Positions 1-13,600 of a stretch of DNA of 64,000 nt are shown in pieces. The notes under the pieces were generated by a model. It did no database searches. It saw only the letters and a list, made by a program, of their open reading frames with translations, and was not told the origin of the DNA. The position numbers were made by a program, and so were the translations under genes. Position 1 is the stretch's first letter; each line of letters begins with the position of its first letter. The DNA comes from Mycteria americana (lineage: Eukaryota; Chordata; Aves; Ciconiiformes; Ciconiidae), in contig NC_134366.1 of the NCBI RefSeq assembly GCF_035582795.1, forward strand, positions 153,435,519-153,499,518, read 5' to 3'.

Positions 1-16
1 CAATTAAAAGAATGAG

Positions 17-46
17 TGAAATGAAATGAAATGAAATGAAATGAAA
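17..46 (+). repeat. (TGAAA)6 microsatellite
   Basis: Six uninterrupted copies of the pentamer TGAAA at the left edge of the window. A simple sequence likely to be length-polymorphic. Confidence 0.95.
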
Positions 47-942
47 GACTTCACCATTGATTATTCCTGGAGCTGGTTTTTTCTGTTATTTTCTTCAGCA
101 GTTTATGATTGATCCTTGCTTAGCTTAATAAGTGTACAGTACTTATTTTTACTAGACAGGAGTATGACACAGGAATGATGAGACTTGATATTGCTGCTCT
201 CTGGGCAAAAACACATTAGTCTGGGCCTGCCTGTAGAAAAAAATGTAAACAATGTGGTTTTTAAGGCAAACACTATTTTATAGTAACACCCTTCCCCAAA
301 AGTAGGCAAGTCCTCTTCTTATGCTATACAGTTCTGTGCCGTAGATGCACTTCTGCAGCCCAGGATATCTTGGTTTCTCCTGTATGTCAGCATGTCCTCA
401 TGTACTCAGTAGTTAAAATAATCTTCCTTACTTACTGCTCTGACAGTCTTTCTCTCTCCCTTTTTATCCCCATAAATTTAACCTTGGTGTCCTGAACTTC
501 AACATCCTTCAGGATTCTTCCTCTTATCCTTACTCAGTTTTGTTTCTCATCAAGTTACTCCTGTTCCTTTCACTCTGATGCAAAGCTAGATGCACAGGCA
601 GCATTTAGACTGAATAATAACTAGCAAATTATGTTTGTTCACAACTGTGGGTAGACTGTGGCAAGGCGTGTTGTATCAATACCAATTTAGACATCATTTA
701 TGAGTAAGTTGCTTGGCTTCATTACAAAATACAGGCTTGAACACTTATAAACTAGGTAAATGGTCTCTCTTTTACAATTTTAGGCCCTCATGCTTGGGTT
801 ACATGGTTGTTCAGTGGCTGGGAAACAAAATGGGGCGTGTGAACAAAGTGTTTCCTCCCCGTGAAAGAAGGGAGGGGAAATGAAGCATGTTTATTATGGG
901 ACAAGAAAACGATTGTTCTCTCTCTCACTCACTCAGTTTACA

Positions 943-967
943 TATACAGCTATACAAGAGCTGTATA
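943..967. repeat. Perfect 9-bp inverted repeat with 7-nt loop
   Basis: TATACAGCT at 943-951 and its exact complement AGCTGTATA at 959-967. The spacer word ATACAAGAGCT recurs downstream (about 970-982), so the palindrome may have come from a local duplication. Confidence 0.8.
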
Positions 968-3900
968 TACATATACAAGAGCTATAATTCATGGAAAAAA
1001 TATTTAGATTATTATAATTCATCAAGGGAGGTAAGATGAACATTCAGAAAAGAAATTTTGGGGGGGGATACTGTTCAGTGATGGAGAAATGAACATAAAC
1101 TATCAGGCAGGGTAGAGCTCAGTGGAAGTAACTTTTATCAGATTAATCATGAGCACGGTTGATGTGTAAACTGTATCGAATGCCTAAAATGATTCTGCCC
1201 AACCTGCGCTTCTGGTATGTCATCGGCTCCCTGACTGCTTTAACAGAAATGAGGTTTTCGGCACACTTGGCACTCTTCCCACTTCCTGAATGTATGTGGA
1301 ACCTTCACTCATATCATCTGATGGGCATTAACAGTATGCCAGTAAAATTCTTACTCACACATCTGTGCACCCTATTTTGTCTTATAATACCAAAAACCCC
1401 CCATTTTAGTTTTATCCTAGCCATTAACAGGTGATGTTTCAATACCTTTCTGAACATTATTGTATTTCACTTCATCTGGTCATAATAAATCCTCAGAATT
1501 AACAAGTTATGTTGCAAGGAATTACATAATACAATCTTAATAATTTAGAAAACTACTGTGTTTCCTTCTATTTTGTGAAAGCAAACAATACTGTATTTTT
1601 TTTCATAAAAGCAGTAACTAGCAGGAATAGAAATACAATATAGACATACCGCTGGAAAATTATATCGGCAAAGGAGCAGGCATAAGCAGAGTGGAGCCAT
1701 TGCACAATACAAATGTTTATGCCAGTGAATGCCATGTGTTCCTTTTAAAACATTTTTAATACAATAACAAAACTGTTAGCATAGAAGGATAATTACAATG
1801 TTACTTCTATTTGTACTGAAAATAAATTGCCAGTACAGACAGAGATTTGAGAACCATAAAAGGAACAGGAATGCGACTTCATTCCACTCTCAAATTCATC
1901 ATTTAGAAGTTCTGAGCGCATACATTATCTTTTGATTTTGCAGAAGTATTTAATACAATGTTAAATAATAAATGTGTGGTCTTGAGAGTGCAGCTTTTTA
2001 AAGAAAAGATCACTAGAAGTATCTCAGTCACAAGTAGGAACAGATGTGTTCCTTGCTATTGAAATCCAAAGCTCTTTTAGAAACCTGTTAACCTGATTTT
2101 CATATGACCATTTACCCAGATTCATCATATTCAGTACTTATGTTGATAATATTATTTTGTATCAGCATCATTATTTTTTACCCCAATTAATCTGCATTTA
2201 ACTGTTTCCTCCCACCACCTTGCTGATTGTTTTGCAGTTGGAGCCAGGTATTCTCATTAGTGAATCTTCCTAAACAGGATTGTTGCAGAGAATCAGATCC
2301 TGAGGCTTACTGCACCTTTGTCACTCTTGTAGAAGTACAACGAAGTGGGGCAGTTGACACAAAGCATCTAATACCTCTTGATGAGAGATGAAAAATAAAG
2401 ATGTTAGTATGGCCACCTGAAAATGCTAAGTCTCTTCAAACTTGATGGCTTCAAAAGTCCTGCAGCAAGGGACCTGCAGCCTCAATGACCCAAGAAGTCC
2501 CTTCCAGCCATGTGTTCTGGACTGCTCCCCCCCCATCAAAGTACTAGGTCAGATTTTTGATTCAAACTGAACCTGAAATAATAAACTGAGGCTAAAGACT
2601 CCTCTCTAATGAAACAGTTGCTTTCTAAATACCATCAATTATTATATATCTCACAGAGCAAACTTTATTTAGTACTATGATTGTCAGCAAATTTCTTTCC
2701 GTTTCTTGGGAAATAAAGGATTTTTTTCATATAGTGCTGTTTTTAAAAATTAAAAATTGTTTTATTTTGTAAATTTCAAGCATCCTATCTTTGAGTTAAC
2801 GATAGTTCTTCACAAAGTCTAAATTAAATTATTACTTTTACTCGGAGTCCACTGGAATTGAAAACTACAATTTCTTCCCTCCTAGCTTCCCGTTCTCCTC
2901 TTCAAAATCCTAAGGAAAATGAAAAGGTTCACAGACTCCCCTAAAAGTCAGCAATTTCTGATCTCCAAATGGAAATACATTTGAAAGTGAAGGATCCTTT
3001 TCTAAAAATACCCCGCTCTTACGTCTTTTCTGTTTGATGGATTAGGTATGACCGATACTCGCTAGTGGAGTAATTGGAAAAGGAAGAGGTAGTTCTTGAG
3101 GTAGCCATGACACAAAATGTGTAAGTCTTCATTATTTAAAAGTGCCTGTTTAGGTAGCTTTTGGGTGCTAATTTGTGTGTTTGAGTTAAAACTGTGAATC
3201 AAAGATACAATGTCCTCTTATAAGATATAAAACAGTGTCATGTGAAGGTCCACACACAGTTTCTAGAAGTAACCTTCAATGTCATGACAAGATGTAGGAC
3301 AGTAGTGAGAAAGCACAAGCAAACAAAAGAAAATATTAGTCTGACTAACAGAAAATGCAAAAGCACTTTTGATGACTGTCGATATCGGACCTGCTAAATC
3401 TTAGGTGCTGAGCAAAGACCCCCTCTTTGGTGCCCTCTTACTCCATCACAGCATCTGGAGGTCATGCTTTGCAGTGTAGTTGTTGGGTCTCTGTCCCATG
3501 AGTGCACCTCAGCTGGCGGACAGAGCTGGGCAGAGAGTACCAGCTGGAAGGACCTGCTTCCCTGCACCTCGAGGAGCAGGTGGTAGGGACTCAAGGTAGT
3601 GGAAAAGGCAATGACCACATTACTTGATGCTTTAGTCAGCTGAAAACCAAGTCAAATTTCCTATAATGTGAGTTGTGTGTGTTATCTGGGAATTCGGTAG
3701 GAGCCCAGAATATAACCAAAGCCTCTGTGGTCTCTGTAATGGAATCACAATAATAAAAATAGATACATTTCTCTGCTAGTTTCACCCAATCCAAAGGAAT
3801 AAATTCAGTCTGTTCTGAACTCAACAGTGGCTCCCCAAATTTCAGGAGATAACACTCCCAGCACGATGTCCTGAAGCTGCCCCAGTCTGTGTCCTCTGTC

Positions 3901-6900
3901 TACTTTCCCCTGTCTGTATATATTGCAGATTTCCCCATGTGCCCACTTTTCATACGCTTACTGAAGTTCCCTTTCACAACTAACTTCTCCTGTTTCAAAT
4001 CTTTTCTGCTCTATAAGAAAGCCCATCCTTGGTCATACTGAATTCAAAAGGAGAACTACTGCACCCATTATTTGTTTTCCAACTGGCCTGTTTGTTTAGT
4101 TGCATATGGCAAAAATCCTTTTTCCTAGGGTGCTGATCCTGCATATGGCAGTCCAGGAGCCTTTATGTCCCTGCAAACTTTCATTAGTATCACCAGAACT
4201 CTGCAGGCATTAGGGTTTGTGTCTACAGGTTCCTTTATGTGACTTGAGCCAAAGATTTTACTGGGTACGTGGCTACAGTCATCTGGCTAGTTCAGTCTCA
4301 TCTGGCTAGCCCAAACTGCATGGAAGGGAGGGGTTTTCTCCCTTCCAGGTGAAATTTGGCAGTGATGATCAGCGGTTTCTCCAAGTCCTATATAAAAATT
4401 AATTGCACAATTTGCATCAAATCCCAGATCAAGGTGTTTTCTAGTTAAACATATATGTCTTTGACTCTGTCATTTGATGGTGTATGCCTAAGAAGCAATT
4501 GCTCTTATTTTGTCATTCATTTATCTATCATCTTCACCTAACATTTCAGTTCTCTCTCCAGGCCTGTTTGCTGGTTTCTTCCAATGGATCTCATTTCCTG
4601 TTTGCCAACATCTTAGCCACTAATTTTCCTTAATTCTGTCACAAACTTTTACCTATCTTCAAAGACTTTCCTAGTTAGGAAGTCTAAAAACGTTTCCCAT
4701 TTTTCTCTATAGTTTCATTTTGTCATACAGCAGTAAAATGGTCCAGGTTTACAATTTTCTGTCTGTGTCAATCATACATGAACTCAAAATGGGATTATCT
4801 GATACACCTCAGTCCTGCTGGATGCAACACAAAGCAAGCATAGAACCTGAGTCAAAGTTTGTATACTGAAAGAGACATAGGTCTCTCAGTTCAAGTACCC
4901 GGAGCTGGTCACTGCTTTCTCAGACCACTGTCTGAACACAGATTTTTATGTGTTGAGGCTTTCCAAAATAGAAGGGAAATATTTTCATTACTCTTTACAG
5001 CTTAGAAGTTGTTCAAAAAATAAGAAAGTTTATTTCTTATTAAGTCATCTCAAACTGAAAGTGTGATTTAATGTTTTCCTGCCTCTGTTTTGACTCCACA
5101 GTCAAACTCCTATTTTTTTTCCCCCCAAAGATGAAGTTACAATTATTAGGAAAATAACAAAGCAGAGCAGAAAATATCATTATTCTGATGTATGCATCTC
5201 TGATGGCCCCACAGCCTCAGAAAGCACACAAAGCTAGAGCAAGTAGGGAGGGATGCAACAAGGGTGATGAAAACGCGGAATAGGATTTTTCAGTTCAGAA
5301 AAAAATGACTGAAGGAGATGATTGAGGGCTGTAAAGTCAGGACTACTGTGAAAAAGGTGACTACAGAATGATTTATTCACTGTTCTCACAATGCAAGAAC
5401 TGGGGCATTGCAGGCAATTACCAGGCAAACAAGCAAGAGGAAGTACTTCTTCTCAGTAGAAATTTAAACTGTGGGACCTGTTCTATAGGATACTGTATGG
5501 ACCTGATGCGTATACTGGCTCAAAAAGAGATTAGACAAAATGAGGTGGGTTGGACCTCGCAATGGCAATTAAACACAAAAGCCTCTAACTCAGAGAGCCT
5601 CTAAACCAGCGCTCAGTGAAACAGAGGCGTTCCTTCCTATACCTTTTTCTTACATGCGTTTCTTAGGTATTGGTACTAGCCATGCTGGCAGAGAGGCTAT
5701 TGAATAATTGGACCTTTGGTTTTTCCTGATATGGGCATTTTTATTTTGTTACGTTTTGTTCCTATTTGTCTCTGGTCTGGGACATGAAAACAGCAGTCTG
5801 ATTATTATGACTATATGGGTGTTGGAAACCAAAAATTTGTGCGATTTATCCAGCATGGCAGATTCAGCCCTATAAAGAAACATCTGGTTTTTTCCTCACT
5901 CGGAAGACTTCATCCATTATAAGTTTTATTTGGCTTTTTGCAAAAGTCTGAGTAGCTCATATCAAAGCTGTTTTTCATTATCCCAGATAAACAGCTTAAC
6001 ATTGTGTTAAGCAATTTGTCTTTAATCCTGTTTAAGAATACTTATCTTTCTCCTAAGAACCATATTCTAACCATGATCTTAGCTTAATTATAAAAGATTT
6101 TAAAGCAAATAGGTGCATAACTCAGCTGATTTCTATGCTTACCTGACATACTTCTATGAAACCGCAAATTTAATGTTAACCTAGAGAGGTTCATGGAGTA
6201 ACTCCGTATTTGCACAGCTGTAAGCAAAGCCAGGAGGTGGCCCCATGTCTTTAGTAGACACTGGCACCAACAGTTTAACTGTGCAGTCTGTACACTTCTG
6301 TTGTAGAACACGTTGCACAGAGTAAAAGAAGGTTTAAATTCAAATGTAAAACATTCTCTAAATATTTACAGGAAAAACTGTTCTCATATGGTCATTTGTC
6401 ACATTTGGGCTTAGAGAACATTTTTGCTCTTTTTTCACGCATACAGGACTGAACTCATCTATATATTAAATGACCCTGAATCTAAAGATATTCCCCAAAC
6501 TAAACACAAAGATATTAAGATTATTAAACATTGTGGGACTGAGTGAGGGTAGCATATAGAGAAAATCCGGAGAGGTTTATTAACTAAACTATATTAAAAC
6601 ATTAACTAAAGGCCCACATTGTAAAAATTAAGAAAAGAGTCAACTATCTTTGACGCACTACATAATAGGCAGACGTAGAAAAACTGTATTCAAATAACTC
6701 ATTTGCATTAGTGGGTTGCTTCTATTCTAATTGAATTTTGTAGAGCTCTCTAAACAAGAATGCTGGTGCAGAATTCTGATGAAAGTCTGACATTTGTTAA
6801 ATCCACAAAAGATTATTTTAGAAAGTAACAATAGCCAGTATTCATACAGGGAAAAAAAAAGGAATTTTAATTAAGAAAATGTGTATCTATTTTATTTTGT

Positions 6901-7279
6901 TTCTGAAACAAAAGGAGCAGGGTAGGGGGGGAGAAATAAGTAAAGAATTATTGGCTTGACTTTTAGGGTTCTGAGAACCCGAAGTTCCTGACAGATCCCT
7001 CCAAAAGAAGTGGGAGGGAGAGTGTGCTCCTCTGCAAAATAGCTTATTTACTATTCAGCTGAAATTGATGGAGAAAGGCTTAGCAATTATATATTTTTAA
7101 TAAAAACTTAGTTATATTGATTATTTGGGCATTATTTTTAACATATCATTTATATATAAGGATATTTCAAATTAAATATACATTGTGTGTGAGATATGGC
7201 AAACAGGCTGTGGTCCGGATTTTTTTTTTCAGTCTGTCATCAACTCCTACACTTTCTGCAGTACAAAACCATAAAAACA

Positions 7280-7400
7280 TGATATAAACGCAAGTGTGTG
7301 TGAATAAACACAAAATAGCATTTCTTATGTGTGTGTGTATATTTATACATGTATATAAATATACATGTGCATATAGACAGACACACATGTATATACTACA
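7280..7400. repeat. TG/TA-rich alternating purine-pyrimidine tract
   Basis: The tract contains a 16-bp strictly alternating stretch at 7327-7342 ((GT)n running into AT), followed by near-palindromic TATA/ACATGT words. It is a degraded dinucleotide microsatellite. Alternating purine-pyrimidine tracts can adopt Z-form DNA, but nothing more can be said here. Confidence 0.75.
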
Positions 7401-10224
7401 AAGGAGCAGTCACAGGGTAGAAGAGGAGATATGTGCCAGAAAGAAGCAATGTCCAGCCAACGTGACCTTAGAGCAGAAGGGGGGGATACACAAGTATGTA
7501 CACATTGGTTCTAGAGAGATACGAAGCACAGTGAGATGGCAGCTAGAGAACTGTGGAAAACCAGTGCACGTTACAGATGTGCCCAAATGAGTACTAGTAT
7601 GCATTAACTTAGCGCAGTATTGATTTACTATTGCATCTCCATCTGGACTGGGAGGTGGGAGGCAACCTGCCTATTTGATCTATTTGTAAACTGGCCCATG
7701 GGCTTCTGGGTGGGTGAGTCAGGAGAAGATGTATGTTGTACTTCCCTTGCACTCTGTTGAGTTCAAAACTTGATGTGCCTTAACCATAGCAGTCCAATAG
7801 CCCAAAAAGGTTTGAGATCCTCTTTTACATAGCTGACAGCCACCAGCAGTCATGGGTCATTTGAGTTTCTGTCATCTTCTAGGTTTCTGTCATCTTCTAT
7901 TATTTTTATGGCTGTATGTAGTTCCTAACTGAGTCCGTAGGTTTTCTATTTTCAGTTAACATTGGCTGTTAACTTCTCCAGGACTGAAAATGTATTCATT
8001 TGCCATAGTTGGTACTCTGGAATTACAATCTGCTCCAATCAGATCGTTTCAAATTTTTCTCCATTGACTATAGAGGGAGCTTAGGCAGCTGGCTTAAACT
8101 GGACTCCTACTTTTAACATGCAGAAGTGAAATGAGATAAATCTTGGTGCATGTCAGTGCCACACAGCATAGCACTGTCACAAATACCTGAGCTGACTCCA
8201 GACAAACAAGTGACATATTCTGCAAAACTATTTAGCCTGGCCAAACCCAGCACTGATGCAGTTTCCAGTACCCAAGCTGGGGCTAAAGTACCAGCTCCGT
8301 TGTCCCGCGTAAGTAAACACATTATGTCACACAGCATGATCTGTTCAGATGTCTTTTTTTTTTCTTTCTTTCTTCTTAGTTAGAGACTCTCTTTTAGTCT
8401 CTAACCCAGAGAAATGCCTTTGCACTTAGATGAGTCACTTACCACTAGCAATGGGGACTGCCGTGACCCTTGAAAAAGAATACAATTACTGGATTTTGTA
8501 CTGTTAAACGGACCACTCTTTATTAGAATTATACCAGTGCTGTTTTTTATTTAAAATACCTAATACAAGCAGATAAAGGCACACATTTCATTTTTCTTCC
8601 GCTGAAGACATCATAGTCCTCATTTCAGTAAGCCAGTCTGAATTTACACTAGTGAAATGGAAATTGATACAAACTGTCTCTTAATATATATAGGTAGGCA
8701 AAGATTAGTAGGATGTTATTTGCTAATATATTTGAAATATTGTATGCTGATGGAGGTTATCCAGATGGCAGGAAGTTTTTGCTGCTGATTTACTAAGGAT
8801 GGTGTAAATTTGGTGCCGTTTCTTTCTATTCTGCAGCCTGTGACTTTTATCTACTGTGCCTTTCAGACTCTAAGCTCTTCTGAGCGAAAACTCGAACTAT
8901 GAGTTCATACAGTGTCTTCTGTGCTCAGGTCCAAGCTTGTCTCGGTCATCTATCTTTATCATTATGCAAACGTTAACTAAATATGACAACAAAAAGTAGC
9001 CAGCTGAAGCTAAAGGACCACCATTTAGAAATAGTCAAATAGCAAATATAGCATAATCCTAGGAAAATTGATCAAAATTGTGAACATTATTCACAGCCCC
9101 ATGCTCATGTGTGGTTTTGCAGATAACAAAAGTGGCTTGAGGTTGACATCAATGATATCTCTCTCACCTCTTTTATTTTCAGTCATTTACACTTTAGGTG
9201 ACAGCCTAAATTATACCTGAAAGATATCGAACCACATATCTGAGAGCACTTTGGCAAGTCAGTCAGTGCATGAATTTACTGTTTTGATAGTTTATATGAG
9301 CCATAAGTATTGCTCATGTGCATGAGCTGTGTGCTCAACGTGTATTTTCAACACACCAGAACTGCTTAGGTAGCTGAAGCAAAGCGATTTCTAGACTTTC
9401 CCTTCCACACACCCACTTTCCTTCAGAAGCAGCCCAAGTCTGGGAACTTTATGACTTCATGAATTTCCTTCAGTGTTACTAGCAAACTGCAGGTTGAAAA
9501 ATATTTTGAAGGTATTTGCCTCTCTGGATATGAGTATATTTCTATACCAATTTGAAAAACATTTCCTCTAAAGTGATTCTTCTAAAAATTTAAGAGAAGC
9601 TGCATAGTGTTGAAAGGGTGGCAAGACTTTGAACACCGAGGATTCAGTCTTCTCAACAGACTTGATTCAGTTCATCATCTGTGGAAGACTTTGAAGGAGA
9701 TGTTTAAAGCCCTGTATGCTATGTGAAACACCAGCAATCACAAAGCACATTTCCTAGGACTTTCACTTTGCATCTTTTTCGATGACTCGGTGATGTGCAA
9801 TGTGCAATCCGATTGCGCTATTCGTTTGCTGTTTGTAACCAAGTTACAGGAAGAGGTAATCCATGCAGCCCAACATACCCTGTAACCTGGTATAACAGTT
9901 CCTGCATCTGCTAGCTGCCATGGCAATGTACTATGCGCTACTGTTATTCTTCATTTAACATTCAGATTGCTGCATTTGTTTCAGTCAAAAGGGCCTGAAT
10001 TATGTGATGAATGATACCCATCGATGATTGGTATGATTTGGTTCTATCTATATTAACTTAGAAAAAGAAAATACAGCCATTCTACCTAATATTTTCTCCT
10101 TATTGTGCTAAGAATTTAGACCTGGAATTGGACATGTCTGAAACACACACTTATTTAAAGTGAATATGTATACAAAAAGATATGGAGCACAGGAGGAGGG
10201 ACATGAAAATGTTTGTTTTCGTGG

Positions 10225-10682
10225 AGGAGGGCCACAAAAATGATCAGAGGGCTGGAACACCTCTCCTCTGAAGAAAGGCTGAGAGAGTTGGGGCTGTTGG
10301 AGAAGAGAAAGCTCTGGGGAGACCTTATTGTGGCCTTTCAATACTTAAAGGAGGCTTATAAGAAAGATGGAGAAAGACTTTTTACCAGGGTCTGTAGTGA
10401 TAGGACAAGGGACAACAGTTTTAAACTAAAAGAGGGTAGATTTAGATTAGATATAAGGAAAAAATTTTTTACTATGAAGGTGGTGAAACACTGGCACAGG
10501 TTGCCCAGAGAGGTGGTAGATGCCCCATCCCTGGAAACATTCAAGGTCAGGTTGGAAGGGGCTTTGAGTAACCTGCTCTAGTGAAAGGTGTCCCTGCCCA
10601 TGGCAGGGGGGATGGAACTAGGTGATCTTTAAAGGCCCCTTCTGACCAAAACCATTCTGTGATTCTATGGTTCTATGATATG
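10225..10682 (+). mobile_element. CR1 LINE, 3' fragment
   Basis: Typical CR1 3'-end wording in order: ATGATCAGAGGGCTGGAACACC, AGAAAGGCTGAGAGAGTTGG, GATAGGACAAGGGACAA, TGGCACAGGTTGCCCAGAGA, TGGATGGAACTAGGTGATC-like text, then the terminal repeat CTGTGATTCTATGGTTCTATG. It is 5'-truncated, as nearly all CR1 copies are, and includes little or no reverse-transcriptase coding sequence. A 122-codon open frame through it is a known type of conceptual translation and not a gene. The copy is fairly diverged (an A/T-rich interior), which suggests an old insertion. Confidence 0.93.
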
Positions 10683-13600
10683 ATGTATAAATGTTTTAAA
10701 TGCTTTCATTGTAGTTTATTGCGAATTGCAGCCTACTACACCTTTATGACATCATTCTACACTATTTTTAGACACTCTCTGTGTTTATGTTACTTTTAGA
10801 TCATCTTGGATGTTCTTACTAGCTGGAGAAGCAAATTTTATTTCTTAAAGGCCAATGTAGGTAAAGAAGCTAAAGTTGCTCAGCATTTTGCAGGATCAAA
10901 CACAGGTCATGCCTGGGGCCAAATCTATATCAGCACATCTGGTCCGCAATCAATATTTGCTAGTACTACTAGTAGTGATAATAACCGTAATAGTAGTAAT
11001 AGCACACTAATCTATGGAATTTTACAGCTATATAGTGGCTAACTGGCTTTCAAACAGCTAACTTGTTTCAGAAGCTATTTGTAGCATAGTGATTCTGAAG
11101 CCAAATAAGACGTTTGGCAAGCTAACTTCATATTTTGTACCTGCAATCCAATTCCTGCCTGGCAGTTTTAAATCTGTAGTAGTGTCATATCTGAGAGAAA
11201 TAGGTTTCCGCTGTATTACGGCATTAAAACACAAGAGTTGTTCTCTGGCACTGAGTCCAGTTGGCACAGAGTTACCCAAATCCCTGCTGTGATACTCTCC
11301 TACTCTCCAAAGCAGCCTTTTGGAAGTGGTTGCTGGCCCATTTTAACTCCTGAACCAGGACTTTACTGGAGGTGCTGTAGAACTTCAAGCTGATACTGTG
11401 CTAGAGATTCTTCTAAAAATGTAGCAGTAAAATGATCTAGTTCCTGTGCATCAGAATGTGTCTTCATATTGTATTTACTCATGTAGACATAGCTGCAGAT
11501 CACCAGAATAAAAAGACATGAAAGAGAAAAATAAAATTGTTTTTCATCAGCAATGGGATTTTAGGATTCATGTGATTGTGTGAGCATGGCTGATGAGACA
11601 CTGCTATGACTCAAACACCATGGAAATGAGAGCAGGGTAATGACAACAGCACACGTTCCTCTACGAGAAATACCAGAGTGAAAACTTATAAAATAAAATT
11701 AAAATCTGTGATTTTGTCAGTTAAACGTGACATCAGTAGATAAAAATATATGTCTTTCCTCTTGGTCATTTAGACTTTGCTTGGATAGTATATTTTGTTG
11801 TTATTTATGGATGGTCCTAGTGCACAGCAACTGACTCAGACTCAAGTCAGTGAGTTTAGAGCTGACCATTAAAATTAGGGTGTTTCATTAGTGAATTGAA
11901 TTCTCTAAATATGGTCCCCTTGTAAAATCCTCATTAAGACTTAAAGTATTCACACCACATATATTTGCACCTGTAAGAAGTGAAATTTATGACCTCATTA
12001 AAATGGTGTGGCTTCCACTGAAGTTCTGGCACTTTCAGGCATTCAGGCATTCCCACCTACCAGGTAGCACTAACCATAAGGATGTAAGTGGAAGCTAGGC
12101 CAGCTGGCTGGAGTGGATCAGTTACCCGTGGGCTACACAGTACAGGCAATTGAAAGAGCATGCTTTACAAGAGAGATGTGGTAAGTCTCTGCAGGGCTTT
12201 GCATAGCAGAAGAAGCCTCAGAAAACTGTTTGGTTGTTCTGCACTGAAATAAATGCACGGGACAGTGGCATATAGTGTTTCCAATAAATGTAGTCTGTGT
12301 TCTCAAGAAAAGCAGATAACTTAATAGGCACAGAAGTTTGCAAAATCATCCCTGCTTAATATACATTAACCTTCTACAGGTTACATCAAAATTTCATTAC
12401 AGACTTGTAAGACAAATGTCAGCTCTTTGCAATGCTGACATTTGGACTCACCAAAGCTTTCACCGCTCGACGATAATGTAATACTTTTGTACAGCAAACA
12501 TATCTAACCAGACCTGCATTGTAGTGGCAATGTCCTCAGCAAACTACGTACTCTTTAGACATTGCAGCCCTTGAGCGCAGAGAACAGCGCGTGACAGGTA
12601 CACACCTTGCTTTCCATCCTCTTGTTTTCCTCACGTTGTTTGCAAAACACATTTCTTCTCAGTACTTTTTTTCTTTTTGTACTTTTCTTCTGGAAAAATA
12701 CAAGCGTAAAGATCATAGGGTGCTTTTCCACTGTGTATCTTCTTAAGTAACATCAGCAGACTGCTGCATCCACACAGGTGCATTGCCTGGGTGCATTCAT
12801 TGCGCAGTACAGTGTGCCCCACAGGCTGCGCAAGTGCCAGTAGTTCTGTACTGGTTTTGTTCCTTCTGTACTGAAGACTAAATTATAGAGGGGAACAAAT
12901 CATGTTTCATGAAGTTACAGTTTCAGAAACTAATTACACTGCCCTCGTCTATGACATTTTGAAAACCTTCAGTGGAGTACACAGGCAGCTGAAATAATAA
13001 GATTTGAGAGTATACGTGAATAACTGCAGCTTGTTTCTAAGCTGATGGGTCTAATGAGTTATAAAGAAGGTTACTCTCAGAGACAAAAAGGTGGATTAGG
13101 ATCTAAATAGAGCAGATAGCCTCCATGTATGCATTAAAAAAAAAACCCAAAAACCAAAAAACTCCCAAAAAAACCAAAAAACCACTTGGTTTTGGTTTTT
13201 TTACAGCTTGATATTGTTTCCTGTGACTTTCTTTTTTTCGTTAGAAGAGCACGTACATCTTTATTTCTGTGCTCTTTGTTTCTCACTCTGATGAAGCATT
13301 ATGAAGTAATATATTTTGCTGAGCTCTCAGACACCTTGTGGTTTGCAGATTGCCTTGTGATCACGAAGGTGTGAAATTATTTTAATCAAAACAGAAATAC
13401 TCAGCTGTGTAAAGGTTTTCTGCTCCAATTCTGACCTCTTAGTTGCTTGTGAGCTAGCTACACTGCATTGCTGCATGCTAACCCATTAACAACTCCCGTT
13501 GTTATTTAGAAAAATTATGACTATTTTGGTTTTGTGGTTTTATCATAAACATTGGAGAGGAAAGTTAAATATATTTTATTTAAGTAAGAACAGACAGCTT

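Larger units (their letters stand above)
1..10224. other. Non-coding DNA upstream of the gamma promoter (inferred RIMS2 long-isoform intron)
   Basis: No exon, RNA gene or intact mobile element was recognised. Simple sequences present are a (TGAAA)6 tract at 17-46, a 9-bp perfect inverted repeat at 943-967 and a TG/TA-rich tract at about 7280-7400. A stretch at about 2470-2520 (ending in words like CCCTTCCAGCCA) could be a very decayed CR1 tail, but the match is too weak to call. The placement inside an intron of the alpha and beta forms is inferred from RIMS2 gene structure in other vertebrates; the upstream exons are not in this window. Confidence 0.6.

Noticed and set aside
10213-10581. 122-codon open frame reading [24 protein letters not shown] text
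   Set aside because: This is the conceptual translation of a CR1 3' end, a well-known false gene in bird annotations.
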